Assembly: GCF_003173735.1 (NCBI RefSeq)
Contig: NZ_CP029551.1
Location: 3,682,001-3,746,000 of the forward strand
Direction of reading: 5' to 3'
Origin: Methylobacterium radiodurans
GTDB lineage: Bacteria; Pseudomonadota; Alphaproteobacteria; Rhizobiales; Beijerinckiaceae
DNA length: 64,000 nt
Under the pieces are notes generated by a model. The model saw only the letters and a list, made by a program, of their open reading frames with translations. It was not told the DNA's origin and did not search any database. Each line of letters opens with the position of its first letter. The first letter of the stretch is position 1. A program made the position numbers and the translations under genes. Positions 42,587 through 50,991 of this stretch are shown one piece after another.

Positions 42587-42723
42587 CCCTCTCCCGTGCG
42601 GGAGAGGGTTGGGGTGAGGGATGAGAATTGTCCGGACAAGGCGCGCGCCTGCCGCGGAACCGCAGCGCCTTCTCCGGATGGCTCCGGGCCCCTCACCCTG
42701 TCCCTCTCCCGCACGGGAGAGGG
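42587..42723. repeat. Intergenic hairpin repeat, family 2 (short copy)
   Basis: CCCTCTCCCG/CGGGAGAGGG hairpins at 42587-42608 and 42702-42723 bracket a 137-bp element with gggtgaggga and cccctcaccc between them. It occupies the gap between the PQQ dehydrogenase and its likely cytochrome partner. Confidence 0.75.
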
Positions 42724-42786
42724 GATCCGCGCAACCTTCGGGCGCCGACCACGCCTGTGCGCACCGTGCCATCAAGGAATAAGCCC

Positions 42787-43353
42787 ATGCGCCGCCTCGC
42801 GCCGCCCGCCCTCTGCCTTCTGGCCCTCCTCACCGCGCCGGCACTCGCCGAGAGCGCGGCCGAGCGGCTGCCGGCCTGCCTCGCCTGCCACGGCGAGAGC
42901 GGCACCTCGGCCAATCCCGGCGTGCCCTCGCTCGGCGCGATGCCGGCGGACTACGTCGTCACGCAGCTCTACCTGTTCCGGGAGAAGCAGCGGGTCGCCG
43001 ACCCGATGAACGCGATGGCCGAGGGGCTCTCGGACGACGACCTGCGCATGCTGGGCGATGCGGTCGCCAAGCTGCCGGCGCCGAAGCCGGAGGCGAATCC
43101 CGACCCGGCCCGGATGGAGGCGGCCAGGGCGCTCGCCGCCAAGCACCAGTGCGGCTCCTGCCACGGGGCGGATCTCGCCGGGCAGGACCAGATCCCGCGC
43201 GTCGGCGCCCAGCGCGAGGACTACCTGCTGGCCACCCTGCGGGCCTACAAGTCGGGCGCCCGCGCCGGCTACGACCCCGCGATGAACGAGGTGGCGCAGG
43301 GCCTCTCGGAGGACGACATCGCGGCCCTGTCCTACTACCTCGCCCATCGCTGA
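42787..43353 (+). CDS. Dihaem c-type cytochrome (c4/c553-like)
   Basis: A 188-residue periplasmic electron carrier with signal peptide [21 protein letters not shown]. Two haem-binding CXXCH sites are CLACH near residue 34 and CGSCH near residue 123, with distal Met candidates in [12 protein letters not shown] and [11 protein letters not shown] for the first domain, and [17 protein letters not shown] for the second. The two halves are homologous, as in cytochrome c4. It lies downstream of the PQQ sugar dehydrogenase and is a reasonable electron acceptor for it. Confidence 0.9.
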   Translation: MRRLAPPALCLLALLTAPALAESAAERLPACLACHGESGTSANPGVPSLGAMPADYVVTQLYLFREKQRVADPMNAMAEGLSDDDLRMLGDAVAKLPAPKPEANPDPARMEAARALAAKHQCGSCHGADLAGQDQIPRVGAQREDYLLATLRAYKSGARAGYDPAMNEVAQGLSEDDIAALSYYLAHR

Positions 43354-43363
43354 GCGGCCCGTC

Positions 43364-43500
43364 CCGGAGGCGAGAGGTCGAGACCTCTCGCGGGTCCGGG
43401 CAAGGAAGCTTGATCCTGGCCCTGGTGTTCGGCGAAGCCGAACTCGGGGCGCCGCCCCGACCCCCGCCGAAGGGTGGTCCCCCCTTCGGGATCCCGGGAT
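43364..43500. repeat. Composite-hairpin intergenic repeat, family 1 (copy A)
   Basis: Between convergent cytochrome and chrA genes. In order: CGAGAGGTC/GACCTCTCG around GA (43371-43390), the block tgatcctggccctggt, CGGCGAAGCCG, GGGGC/GCCCC, and CCGAAGGG/CCCTTCGG. The order and several blocks match 57988-58127. Confidence 0.85.
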
Positions 43501-44909
43501 CAGACCAGCCCGAGGACCCGCAGGGCGAGGCCGGCCGCGGCACAGCCCGCGAGCACCGCCGGCACGCCGAGGCGCAGGCGGAACAGGGCGAGCATCGCGG
43601 CGAGCGCCAGCGCCAGGGCGTAGGGGTCGAGGCTCGACCAGACCGGCAGGTCGAGCCGCAGCGGCCCGAGACGGACCGGGCGCAGCGCCCCGAACAGCGT
43701 GTGCAGGGCGAACCAGACCGCGAGGTTGAGGATCACGCCGACCACCGCCGCGGTGATCGCCGCGAGCGCCCCGGCCAGCGCCCGGTTGCCGCGCAGGCGC
43801 TCGACGTAAGGGGCGCCCGCGAAGATCCAGAGGAAGCAGGGCGCGAAGGTCACCCAGGTGGTGAGCAGCCCCCCGAGCGTGCCGGCGAGGAGCGGCGGCA
43901 GCGCGCCCGGCGCCCGGTAGGCGGCGAGGAATCCCACGAACTGCGTGACCATGATGAGCGGGCCGGGCGTCGTCTCGGCCATTCCGAGCCCGTCGAGCAT
44001 CTCGCCGGGCTTCAGCCAGCCGTAATGCTCCACCGCCTGCTGGGCGACGTAGGAGAGGACCGCATAGGCGCCCCCGAAGGTCACCATCGCCATCTTGGAG
44101 AAGAACAGCGCGATCTGGCCGAACACGTCGCCGGGCCCGAGCGCGGCGAGGATGGCGGCCACCGGCACCAGCCAGAGCGCCGCCCAGACCGCGACGACCC
44201 GCAGCGTCCGCCCCGGCGCGACGCGCTCGCGCGGGGTCGCCGCGTCGCCCAGGAGATAGGGTCCGTCGTCCCGGGGCGCGCTCCCGGACCCGTGGCCGCC
44301 GCCGCGGAACGCCGCCAACCCGGCGCGGGTCCCCAGATAGCCGATGGTGCCGGCCGCCAGAACGACGAGCGGGAAGGGCAGGTCGAGGAGGAAGAGCGCC
44401 GCGAAGGCGGCGGCGGCCAGCCCCGCCAGGGCGGGGCCGCGCAGCGCCCGGCGGCCGATGCGCAGCACCGCCTCCGCCACCACCGCCAGCACCGCGGCCT
44501 TCAGCCCGAAGAACAGCCCCGCGACGGGCCCGGCCTGCCCGTAGAGCACGTAGATCCAGCTCAAGGCCATGATGGCGAGAAGGCCCGGCAGCACGAACAG
44601 CCCGCCCGCGACGAGCCCGCCGCGCACGCCGTGCATCAGCCAGCCCACATAGGTGGCGAGCTGCTGCGCCTCCGGCCCCGGCAGCAGCGTGCAGAAGTTC
44701 AGCGCGTGCAGGAAGCGCGCCTCCGAGATCCAGCGCCGCTCCTCGACGAGCACCCGGTGCATCACGGCGATCTGGCCGGCCGGACCCCCGAAGGAGAGGG
44801 CGGCGATGCGGGCCCAGACCGGCACGGCCTGCGCCAGGGTGACGGGCAGGATCTCGGGCGGGGGAGCCGGGCGAGGCGCGTCCGTCGACGCCGAACCGAG
44901 CGTGGCCAT
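43500..44909 (-). CDS. chrA: ChrA-type chromate transporter (two-domain, long form)
   Basis: A 469-residue inner-membrane CHR-family transporter made of two homologous halves, each about six helices. First-half signature: [20 protein letters not shown], then [22 protein letters not shown]. Second-half counterpart: [20 protein letters not shown] and [23 protein letters not shown] 44909 has a GGGGGA site; the frame extends to 44993 without a better start. The usual function is efflux of chromate (and perhaps sulfate). It diverges from tatA. Confidence 0.93.
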   Translation of the reverse strand: MATLGSASTDAPRPAPPPEILPVTLAQAVPVWARIAALSFGGPAGQIAVMHRVLVEERRWISEARFLHALNFCTLLPGPEAQQLATYVGWLMHGVRGGLVAGGLFVLPGLLAIMALSWIYVLYGQAGPVAGLFFGLKAAVLAVVAEAVLRIGRRALRGPALAGLAAAAFAALFLLDLPFPLVVLAAGTIGYLGTRAGLAAFRGGGHGSGSAPRDDGPYLLGDAATPRERVAPGRTLRVVAVWAALWLVPVAAILAALGPGDVFGQIALFFSKMAMVTFGGAYAVLSYVAQQAVEHYGWLKPGEMLDGLGMAETTPGPLIMVTQFVGFLAAYRAPGALPPLLAGTLGGLLTTWVTFAPCFLWIFAGAPYVERLRGNRALAGALAAITAAVVGVILNLAVWFALHTLFGALRPVRLGPLRLDLPVWSSLDPYALALALAAMLALFRLRLGVPAVLAGCAAAGLALRVLGLV

Positions 44910-45119
44910 GCGTGTCGTCCCCCGGGCAAGCGTTACCGGCGGCCTCTTCGCACAGGCGGGCCCCGGCGGCGACAGGCGATGCGCCGCCGCCACGCGCGTG
45001 ACACGGGGCCGCCCGTGCCTTGTGTTCGGGTCGGCCCGTCCCTAGGTTCGGCGCGATCTTACGATTACGGGTTGGGTCGCCGCGCGGGAGCGCTTTTCCC
45101 CGCGGTGCAGGAGGTTGCC

Positions 45120-45410
45120 ATGGGCAGCATGAGTATCTGGCACTGGGTCGTCGTCGCCGTCATCGTGATGCTGCTGTTCGGACGCGGCAAGGTCTCGGAC
45201 CTGATGGGCGACGTCGCCAAGGGCATCAAGGCGTTCAAGAAGGGCATGGCCGACGACGAGGCGCCCGCGCAGCCGCCGGCCACCCCGGTGGCGCCGGCCG
45301 AGCCCGTGCGCACCATCCCGCACGCTGCCGAGACCAGCCCCGGCACCGCCGTGCCGGCGAGCCACCTCCCGTCAGGCTCTTTGCCGGCCGGCGAGCGCAA
45401 GCCCGTCTGA
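45120..45410 (+). CDS. tatA: Sec-independent translocase subunit TatA
   Basis: A 96-residue membrane protein forming the pore-like component of the twin-arginine export system. A short periplasmic N-terminus and membrane helix ([19 protein letters not shown]) contain the FGRGK hinge of TatA, followed by the amphipathic helix ISDL-like [18 protein letters not shown] and an acidic, Pro-rich tail. AGGAGG precedes ATG 45120. tatB and tatC follow. Several proteins in the window carry RR signal peptides and would use this system. Confidence 0.95.
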   Translation: MGSMSIWHWVVVAVIVMLLFGRGKVSDLMGDVAKGIKAFKKGMADDEAPAQPPATPVAPAEPVRTIPHAAETSPGTAVPASHLPSGSLPAGERKPV

Positions 45411-45551
45411 TCCCTCCGATCCGGGATCGGGCTTCCGCCGGCCGCGAAGTGGTGTAAGCCCCTCCCGGCAGAACCTCGCGCGAGGCCCATCCGGGGCGTT
45501 CCGGATCCCGGCACGCGCGAGCAGCGGGACCGTCGGCAAGGTCGGCACAGC

Positions 45552-46106
45552 ATGTTTGACATGAGTTGGGGCGAGGTGATGCTGATCGGCGGCGTCGCCC
45601 TCATCGTCATCGGGCCGAAGGATCTGCCGAAGGCGCTGCGCACCGTCGGGCAGATCACGACCAAGCTGCGCCGCATGGCCGGCGAGTTCCAGATGCAGTT
45701 CAACGAGGCGATCCGCGAGGCCGAACTCGACGAGGTCCGCCGCGAGGTCGACGGCATCCGCAACACGGTCAAGGGCGCCGGTACCGGCTTCAACCCGGTC
45801 CAGACCATCCGCGACGAGATCAAGGGCGCGGTCGAGGCGCGCGGGCCGAAGCCCGACGAGACGCCGGCACCCGGCGCGCTGGCCGCTGCCACCGCCCAGC
45901 TCAAGGCAGCCGAGGCCGAGGCGCCGCTGCCGGAGCGCGGCCGCTACGACGTCCCGCGCCCCGAGGACATGAAGCCCGAGATGCTGGCGCAGACGCCGCC
46001 CGAGCCCCCGCTTCCCGTGCCGGGCTCCGTCGACGACCCCTACGGCACGCCCGAGCCGCTTCCCGCGCAGCCGAAAGCCGGGGTTCGGCCGGAGGCCGAC
46101 AGATGA
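45552..46106 (+). CDS. tatB: Sec-independent translocase subunit TatB
   Basis: A 184-residue receptor component of the Tat translocon. The N-terminus [21 protein letters not shown] is a TatB-type helix with the conserved Glu8, followed by the [14 protein letters not shown] hinge. A long amphipathic/coiled region follows ([20 protein letters not shown]), with a Pro-rich disordered tail. Its stop overlaps the tatC start by four bases, giving coupled translation. Confidence 0.95.
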   Translation: MFDMSWGEVMLIGGVALIVIGPKDLPKALRTVGQITTKLRRMAGEFQMQFNEAIREAELDEVRREVDGIRNTVKGAGTGFNPVQTIRDEIKGAVEARGPKPDETPAPGALAAATAQLKAAEAEAPLPERGRYDVPRPEDMKPEMLAQTPPEPPLPVPGSVDDPYGTPEPLPAQPKAGVRPEADR

Positions 46107-46903
46107 TCAACGAGGCGGACGAAGCCGAGATCGAGGCCTCGCGGGCCCCGCTGCTCGAGCACCTGATCGAGTTGCGCGCGCGGCTGATCAAGTCGCTGAT
46201 CGCCTTCGTGGCGATGTTCTTCGGGTGCTTCTTCTTCTCGCGCCAGATCTACAACATCCTGGTGCACCCATACGTCTCGATCGTGGGCGCGCAGAACGCC
46301 GAGCTGATCGCGACGCACTTCCTCGAGCAGGTCTTCACCAACATCAAGCTCAGCGTGTTCGGCGGCGGCTTCCTGGCCTTCCCGATCATCGCCACGCAGA
46401 TCTACGCCTTCGTGGCGCCGGGCCTCTACCGCAACGAGCGCCGGGCCTTCCTGCCCTACCTCGTGGCCACGCCCGTGTTCTTCGTGCTGGGCGCGCTGGT
46501 GGTCTACTTCCTGGCGATGCCGCTCCTGATCCAGTTCTCGGTCTCGCTGCAGCAGATCGGGCAGCCGGGCGAGGCGACGATCAAGCTCCTGCCGAAGGTC
46601 GACGAGTACCTCTCGCTGATCATGACCCTGATCTTCGCCTTCGGCCTCGCCTTCCAGCTGCCGGTGATCCTGACGCTGCTCGGGCAGATCGGCGTGATCG
46701 ACGCGGCCTTCCTGCGCGAGAAGCGGCGCTACGCCATCGTGCTGGTCTTCGTGGCGGCCGCGATCCTGACCCCGCCGGACGTGATCTCGCAGCTCTCGCT
46801 CGCGCTGCCGATGCTGCTCCTCTACGAGGCCTCGGTGCTCTCGGTGTCGCGTATCGAGAAGTTGCGGGCGGCCCGGCGCAAGGCCGAGGGGCTCGATCCG
46901 TAA
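46103..46903 (+). CDS. tatC: Sec-independent translocase subunit TatC
   Basis: A 266-residue six-helix membrane protein that binds twin-arginine signals. The N-terminal cytoplasmic segment [17 protein letters not shown] matches the signal-recognition site (LxxHLxELRxRL). Periplasmic and helix landmarks are [29 protein letters not shown] and [25 protein letters not shown] precedes ATG 46103. The operon ends here; a hairpin repeat follows. Confidence 0.96.
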   Translation: MINEADEAEIEASRAPLLEHLIELRARLIKSLIAFVAMFFGCFFFSRQIYNILVHPYVSIVGAQNAELIATHFLEQVFTNIKLSVFGGGFLAFPIIATQIYAFVAPGLYRNERRAFLPYLVATPVFFVLGALVVYFLAMPLLIQFSVSLQQIGQPGEATIKLLPKVDEYLSLIMTLIFAFGLAFQLPVILTLLGQIGVIDAAFLREKRRYAIVLVFVAAAILTPPDVISQLSLALPMLLLYEASVLSVSRIEKLRAARRKAEGLDP

Positions 46904-46939
46904 GAGGAACGGGCTCCCGCCCCCGGTTACCGCGGGGTC

Positions 46940-47138
46940 CCCTCTCCCCGCCGTGCGGGGAGAGGGCTTCATGCCCCCTTGCCGGGGCATGAAGCGAGCC
47001 GGCAGGCGACGGTGAGGGGGCGGCACCGGAGAAGCCTCTTCCGGGGATCCCCCTCACCGCCGCTGCGGTTCCGCCTCCGCTTCCCGCAGGCACGACAGGG
47101 TGCCTGCGGGCCTCTCCCTGCCCGGCGGGGAGAGGGGG
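46940..47138. repeat. Composite-hairpin intergenic repeat, family 2
   Basis: Fills the gap between convergent tatC and scoB. Hairpins: CCCTCTCCCCGC/GCGGGGAGAGGG (46940-46966), TTCATGCCCC/GGGGCATGAA, CGCAGGCAC/GTGCCTGCG. The block gccgctgcggttccgcctcc is shared with the copy at 29496-29757. Confidence 0.85.
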
Positions 47139-47142
47139 CGAT

Positions 47143-47802
47143 TCAGCTCAGCGCCACCGTGTAGCCGGCCTCGGTCTTGGCCCGGATCTCCTCCTCGGTG
47201 ACGCCGTCGGCGAGTTCGATGAGCCGCATGCCGCCGTCCCCCCGCTTGTCGATGGTGAAGACGCCGAGATCGGTGATCACCATGTCGACCACGTGCGTGC
47301 CGGTGAGCGGCAGGTCGCAGGCCTTCAGAAGCTTCGGGCTCTCCGAGCCGTCCTTGTTCTTGGCGACGTGCTCCATCACCACCACGACGCGCTTGACGCC
47401 CGCCACGAGGTCCATGGCGCCGCCCATGCCCTTCACCATCTTGCCGGGGATCATCCAGTTGGCGAGGTCCCCGTTCTCGGCCACCTGCATGGCGCCGAGG
47501 ATCGACAGGTTGATGTGCCCGCCGCGGATCATCCCGAAGGAATCGGCCGACGAGAAGTAGCTCGTGGTCGGCAGCGCCGTGATGGTCTGCTTGCCGGCGT
47601 TGATCAGGTCCGGGTCCTCCTCGCCCTCGTACGGGAAGGGGCCCATGCCGAGCATGCCGTTCTCGGATTGCAGCTGCACCGACATGCCGTCGGGGATGTA
47701 GTTCGACACCAGCGTCGGGATGCCGATGCCGAGGTTCACGTAGAAGCCGTCCTCCAGCTCCTTGGCGGCGCGCGCCGCCATCTGCTCGCGGGTCCAGGCC
47801 AT
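47143..47802 (-). CDS. scoB: 3-oxoacid CoA-transferase subunit B
   Basis: A 219-residue beta subunit of a family I CoA-transferase (succinyl-CoA:3-ketoacid or acetoacetyl-CoA type). The catalytic Glu motif is [12 protein letters not shown] near residue 49. [15 protein letters not shown] near 23 and [14 protein letters not shown] near 97 are family landmarks. ATG 47802 follows AGGAG by 11 bases. It is preceded on the same strand by subunit A with a 106-bp gap. It would link acetoacetate and CoA pools during PHB turnover; the exact acid is inference. Confidence 0.94.
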   Translation of the reverse strand: MAWTREQMAARAAKELEDGFYVNLGIGIPTLVSNYIPDGMSVQLQSENGMLGMGPFPYEGEEDPDLINAGKQTITALPTTSYFSSADSFGMIRGGHINLSILGAMQVAENGDLANWMIPGKMVKGMGGAMDLVAGVKRVVVVMEHVAKNKDGSESPKLLKACDLPLTGTHVVDMVITDLGVFTIDKRGDGGMRLIELADGVTEEEIRAKTEAGYTVALS

Positions 47803-47908
47803 CGCTGTCTCTACTCCTGTGTGGCGCGTTCTCTTCGCGACCGCGCCGTCCGCCGCAGGGGCGGCGGCGCGCTGTCGCGCTCGCGGCCTCGCGGCCGGGC
47901 TGTTCGGT

Positions 47909-48646
47909 TCAGATCTGACCACCGCCGGCCGCCGCCGGGGCGGCCTCGGCGCGCTTGCGGGTGGTGCGCTGCTCGATACGCTTCTCGCGCACCGGCACGT
48001 GCACGATCCGCTTCACGAAGATGCCGGGCGTGTGGATGTTCTCAGGCTCGATCTGGCCGGGCTCGACGAGGTGCTCGACCTGCGCGACCGTGACCTTGGC
48101 GGCGGTGGCCATCATCGGGTTGAAGTTGCGCGCGGTCAGCCGGTAGGCGAGGTTGCCCTCGGTGTCGCCCTTGAAGGCGTGCACCAGCGCCAGATCCGCG
48201 AACAGGCCGCGCTCCATCACGTAGTGCTCGCCGTCGAACTCGCGCACCTCCTTGCCCTCGGCGACCTTGGTGCCGACGCCCGTCTTGGTGAAGAAGGCCG
48301 GGATGCCCGCGCCCCCGGCACGGATGCGCTCGGCGAGCGTCCCCTGCGGGTTGAACTCGATCTCCAGCTCGCCGGCGAGGTACTGGCGGGCGAATTCCTT
48401 GTTCTCGCCGACATAGGACGAGATCATCCGGGCGACCTGCCGGGTCTCCAGGAGCTTGCCCAAGCCCACGCCGTCGATGCCGGCATTGTTGGAGACGATC
48501 GTCAGGCCCTTCACGCCGGAGGCCCGCACGGCCTCGATCAGCTCGTCGGGGATGCCGCACAGGCCGAAGCCGCCGCACATGATCATCATGTCGTCGCGCA
48601 GGAGTCCGGCAAGCGCGGCCACCGGATCCGGATAAACCTTCTTCAT
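47909..48646 (-). CDS. scoA: 3-oxoacid CoA-transferase subunit A
   Basis: A 245-residue alpha subunit. It begins [16 protein letters not shown] with [16 protein letters not shown], the oxyanion-region GGFG motif, near residue 25. [20 protein letters not shown] and the [15 protein letters not shown] segment follow in family order. ATG 48646 is preceded by GAGAGGG. A C-terminal basic and Ala-rich tail of about 20 residues ([15 protein letters not shown]) is not usual for the family. It forms the transferase with subunit B directly downstream. Confidence 0.94.
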   Translation of the reverse strand: MKKVYPDPVAALAGLLRDDMMIMCGGFGLCGIPDELIEAVRASGVKGLTIVSNNAGIDGVGLGKLLETRQVARMISSYVGENKEFARQYLAGELEIEFNPQGTLAERIRAGGAGIPAFFTKTGVGTKVAEGKEVREFDGEHYVMERGLFADLALVHAFKGDTEGNLAYRLTARNFNPMMATAAKVTVAQVEHLVEPGQIEPENIHTPGIFVKRIVHVPVREKRIEQRTTRKRAEAAPAAAGGGQI

Positions 48647-48959
48647 TCGAACACCCTCTCCGAGGCGCGGCCTTCGGCCCGGGCGCCTGAGATCCCATGC
48701 TGTCCCCGATTCCGGGCGGCGGGTCCAGCCCGCGGCGGCGGACACCGGTCGACTCTGCCGGACTCACAAGGACCATGCCGCCGCCACGGATCGGCCAAGG
48801 CTCGGCCAAGGCTTTGCCGCGACTCCCCCGCAGACAAAGGGCATCGAAGCGGCTATGGCCATCTTCACGCGTGGGCGAACCGTGACGGCCTGGGGGCGGC
48901 TGAAACGGCAGGCACCCGTATCCCGGCCGATCCGGCCGATCCTGCAAGCCCGGAGCGCG

Positions 48960-50786
48960 ATGTCGCCGCACCGCCTGATCCCCGCCCTCGCGGCAACCGC
49001 GCTCGTCCTCGGCTGCGGCGCGGGCGCGATGCCGTGGAGCATCGGGACGGGAACGGCGCTCCGCCTGCTCTCCGACGAACTCGGCGCGTACGGGATCGGT
49101 CTCACGGCGGACGGGCCGGCGACCCTGCGCCTGCTGCCCCTGCCGCGGCTCGACCTGCACGGCGCCCGCCTCGCGGACGCGGCCGGCGGCCTGCCGCTCG
49201 CCGAGGGCGGGCGGCTCTCGGTCGTGCTCGACCCGGTCGGCCTGCTGAGCGGGCGGCTCGGCATCGGCAGCCTCAGCCTCGACGGCGCACGCCTGCACCG
49301 TCCGGACGGACCCGGCGACACCCGCTGGGAGGGCCCCCTGCGCCGGGTCGCCGAGCGGGCGCGGGGCGGCTGGAGCGGGCACCCGCACCGGCTCGTCCTC
49401 AGCCGCGCCGCCGTGGCGGGGGCGCTCGCGCTCGGCGACCTCGCTCTCGACATCGCTTGGCCGGCCTGGCGCGGGGTCGCCGAGGCGCAGGCCGGCTTCA
49501 CTTGGCGGGGCGAGGCCGCCCGGCTCACCCTGTCGGAGCTGCGCCCGGCCGAACTCGCCGGGGGCGGGGCCTCCCCGGTCGCGGCGCGGCTGGTCTGGGC
49601 TGGCGGCAGCCTCTCTGCCGACGGGCAGGCGCAACTCCGCCCGGGCGAGCCGGGCGGCCTGCGGCTTGCCGGGGAGGGACGGCTCGAGACGCGCTCGCTG
49701 CCCCGCCTGCTCGCCGCCCTCGACCGGGACGCGGCGCTGCTGCCGCTCGCCGAGGCCTTCGCGCTGGAGGGCCGCTTCGAGACCGCGGGTGCGGCCGTGA
49801 TGCTGCCGCGGCTACGGGTGAGCCTCGGCCGCAACGTCCTCGACGGTGCGGGCTCGCTCAACCTCGCCCAGCCGCGGCTCACCGTGCAGGCGACGCTCGC
49901 CGCCGAGAGCCTCGATCTCGCGCCCCTGCTCGCCCCGCTCGCGGCGGCGCTCGGGGCGGACGCTCCCGCAACTCTGGTCTCCCTGACGCCCTACACGGGC
50001 GGCGACCTCGACCTCAGGCTATCGTCGGCCTCGGCCCGCCTCGGGCCCGCCGCCCTTGAGGATCTCGCCGCGAGCGTGCTGGTGCGCGACGGCGCGCTGG
50101 AGATCGCCCTGAACCGGGCCGGCCTGCGGGGCGGCACGCTGAAGGGCCGGGTCGCGCTCGCGCCCGCCGCCGCGGACCCGGCCGGGACGGAGATCAGGGC
50201 GCAGGGGAGCCTCGACCGGGTCGATCTCGGCGCGCTGCTCACCGATCTCGGCGAGGCCTCCTGGGTGCAGGGCCCAGTCCAGGGGCATCTCGCCCTGGAG
50301 AGCCGGGGGCGGGATCTCTCCGAGCTGGTCGCCCGGGCCGCCGGCCGGGCCACCCTCGCGGTCGAGCGGGGCAGCCTCGTCGGGCTCGACCTCACCGACG
50401 TGATCCAGCGCAATGGCGGCCTCGCCGCCGGGGCGCTCGCCCGCCGCAACGGTCGCACCCCCTTCGAGCGGGCGGCACTCTCCGTGCGCTTCGCGGACGG
50501 GGTCGGCGAGATCGGCGAGGGCGCGCTCCAAGCCCCGTCGCTCACCGCCTCGCTGCGCGGGGGGTTCTCGCTGACCGACCGCACCCTGCGGGCGCGCGCC
50601 GAGCTGAGCCCGCGCCTGGCCGGGTCGCGGCCCGGCCCGTTCTTCGATCTCGCCGGCCCCTGGGAGGACGTCGCGGTGCGCGTCCTGCGCTCCGACGAGC
50701 CGGACCTGCCGGCGAGCGCCCTGACGGCCGAGCCGCTGCCGGGCCCCGCCCTGCTGCCGGCCCGGGCCCGCGCCTACGCGCCCTGA
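48960..50786 (+). CDS. AsmA-family envelope protein
   Basis: A 608-residue protein with an N-terminal membrane anchor or signal (MSPHRLIPALAATALVLGCG) and a long beta-rich periplasmic region, as in the AsmA family. The C-terminal AsmA signature is visible in the stretch around VQGPVQGHLALESRGRDLSE, AAGRATLAVERGSLVGLDLT, and GVGEIGEGALQAPSLTASLR. Members of this superfamily assist outer-membrane lipid or protein homeostasis. GGAG lies six bases before ATG 48960; the ATG at 48855 is an alternative. It diverges from scoA. Confidence 0.83.
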   Translation: MSPHRLIPALAATALVLGCGAGAMPWSIGTGTALRLLSDELGAYGIGLTADGPATLRLLPLPRLDLHGARLADAAGGLPLAEGGRLSVVLDPVGLLSGRLGIGSLSLDGARLHRPDGPGDTRWEGPLRRVAERARGGWSGHPHRLVLSRAAVAGALALGDLALDIAWPAWRGVAEAQAGFTWRGEAARLTLSELRPAELAGGGASPVAARLVWAGGSLSADGQAQLRPGEPGGLRLAGEGRLETRSLPRLLAALDRDAALLPLAEAFALEGRFETAGAAVMLPRLRVSLGRNVLDGAGSLNLAQPRLTVQATLAAESLDLAPLLAPLAAALGADAPATLVSLTPYTGGDLDLRLSSASARLGPAALEDLAASVLVRDGALEIALNRAGLRGGTLKGRVALAPAAADPAGTEIRAQGSLDRVDLGALLTDLGEASWVQGPVQGHLALESRGRDLSELVARAAGRATLAVERGSLVGLDLTDVIQRNGGLAAGALARRNGRTPFERAALSVRFADGVGEIGEGALQAPSLTASLRGGFSLTDRTLRARAELSPRLAGSRPGPFFDLAGPWEDVAVRVLRSDEPDLPASALTAEPLPGPALLPARARAYAP

Positions 50787-50825
50787 TCATCTTACGGGAT
50801 CCCCGAATCTTGCGGGATCTTCAAG

Positions 50826-50932
50826 AGGTTAGAGCCGTTCCCGATCGCGTTGCACTCGGAAATGGCTCCAAGCTCTTGTTTTGACGCGCTCACTTGCGCC
50901 GAACCGGCGTCCACTTCGGCGGAGAGCGCTCT
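50826..50932. repeat. Dispersed-type intergenic palindromic element
   Basis: An A/T-richer stretch bounded by agagc and gctct, with a CGCCGAA/TTCGGCG hairpin (50897-50921) and the block aagctcttgttttgacgcgc. I recall this style as a common Methylobacterium/Rhizobiales intergenic repeat, from memory only. It fills most of the 205-bp gap before opgH. A further hairpin (CTCAGGGC/GCCCTGAG) lies next to the opgH stop. Confidence 0.55.
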
Positions 50933-50991
50933 AGCGGCCCTTGGGCGGGTCCTCAGGGCGGCGCCCTGAGACGGCGCAGCCGTGCCGCTTC

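Noticed and set aside
46911..46933. GGAAC-N15-GTT as an EcfG promoter
   Set aside because: Spacer is too short and it lies downstream of tatC with no plus-strand gene after it.
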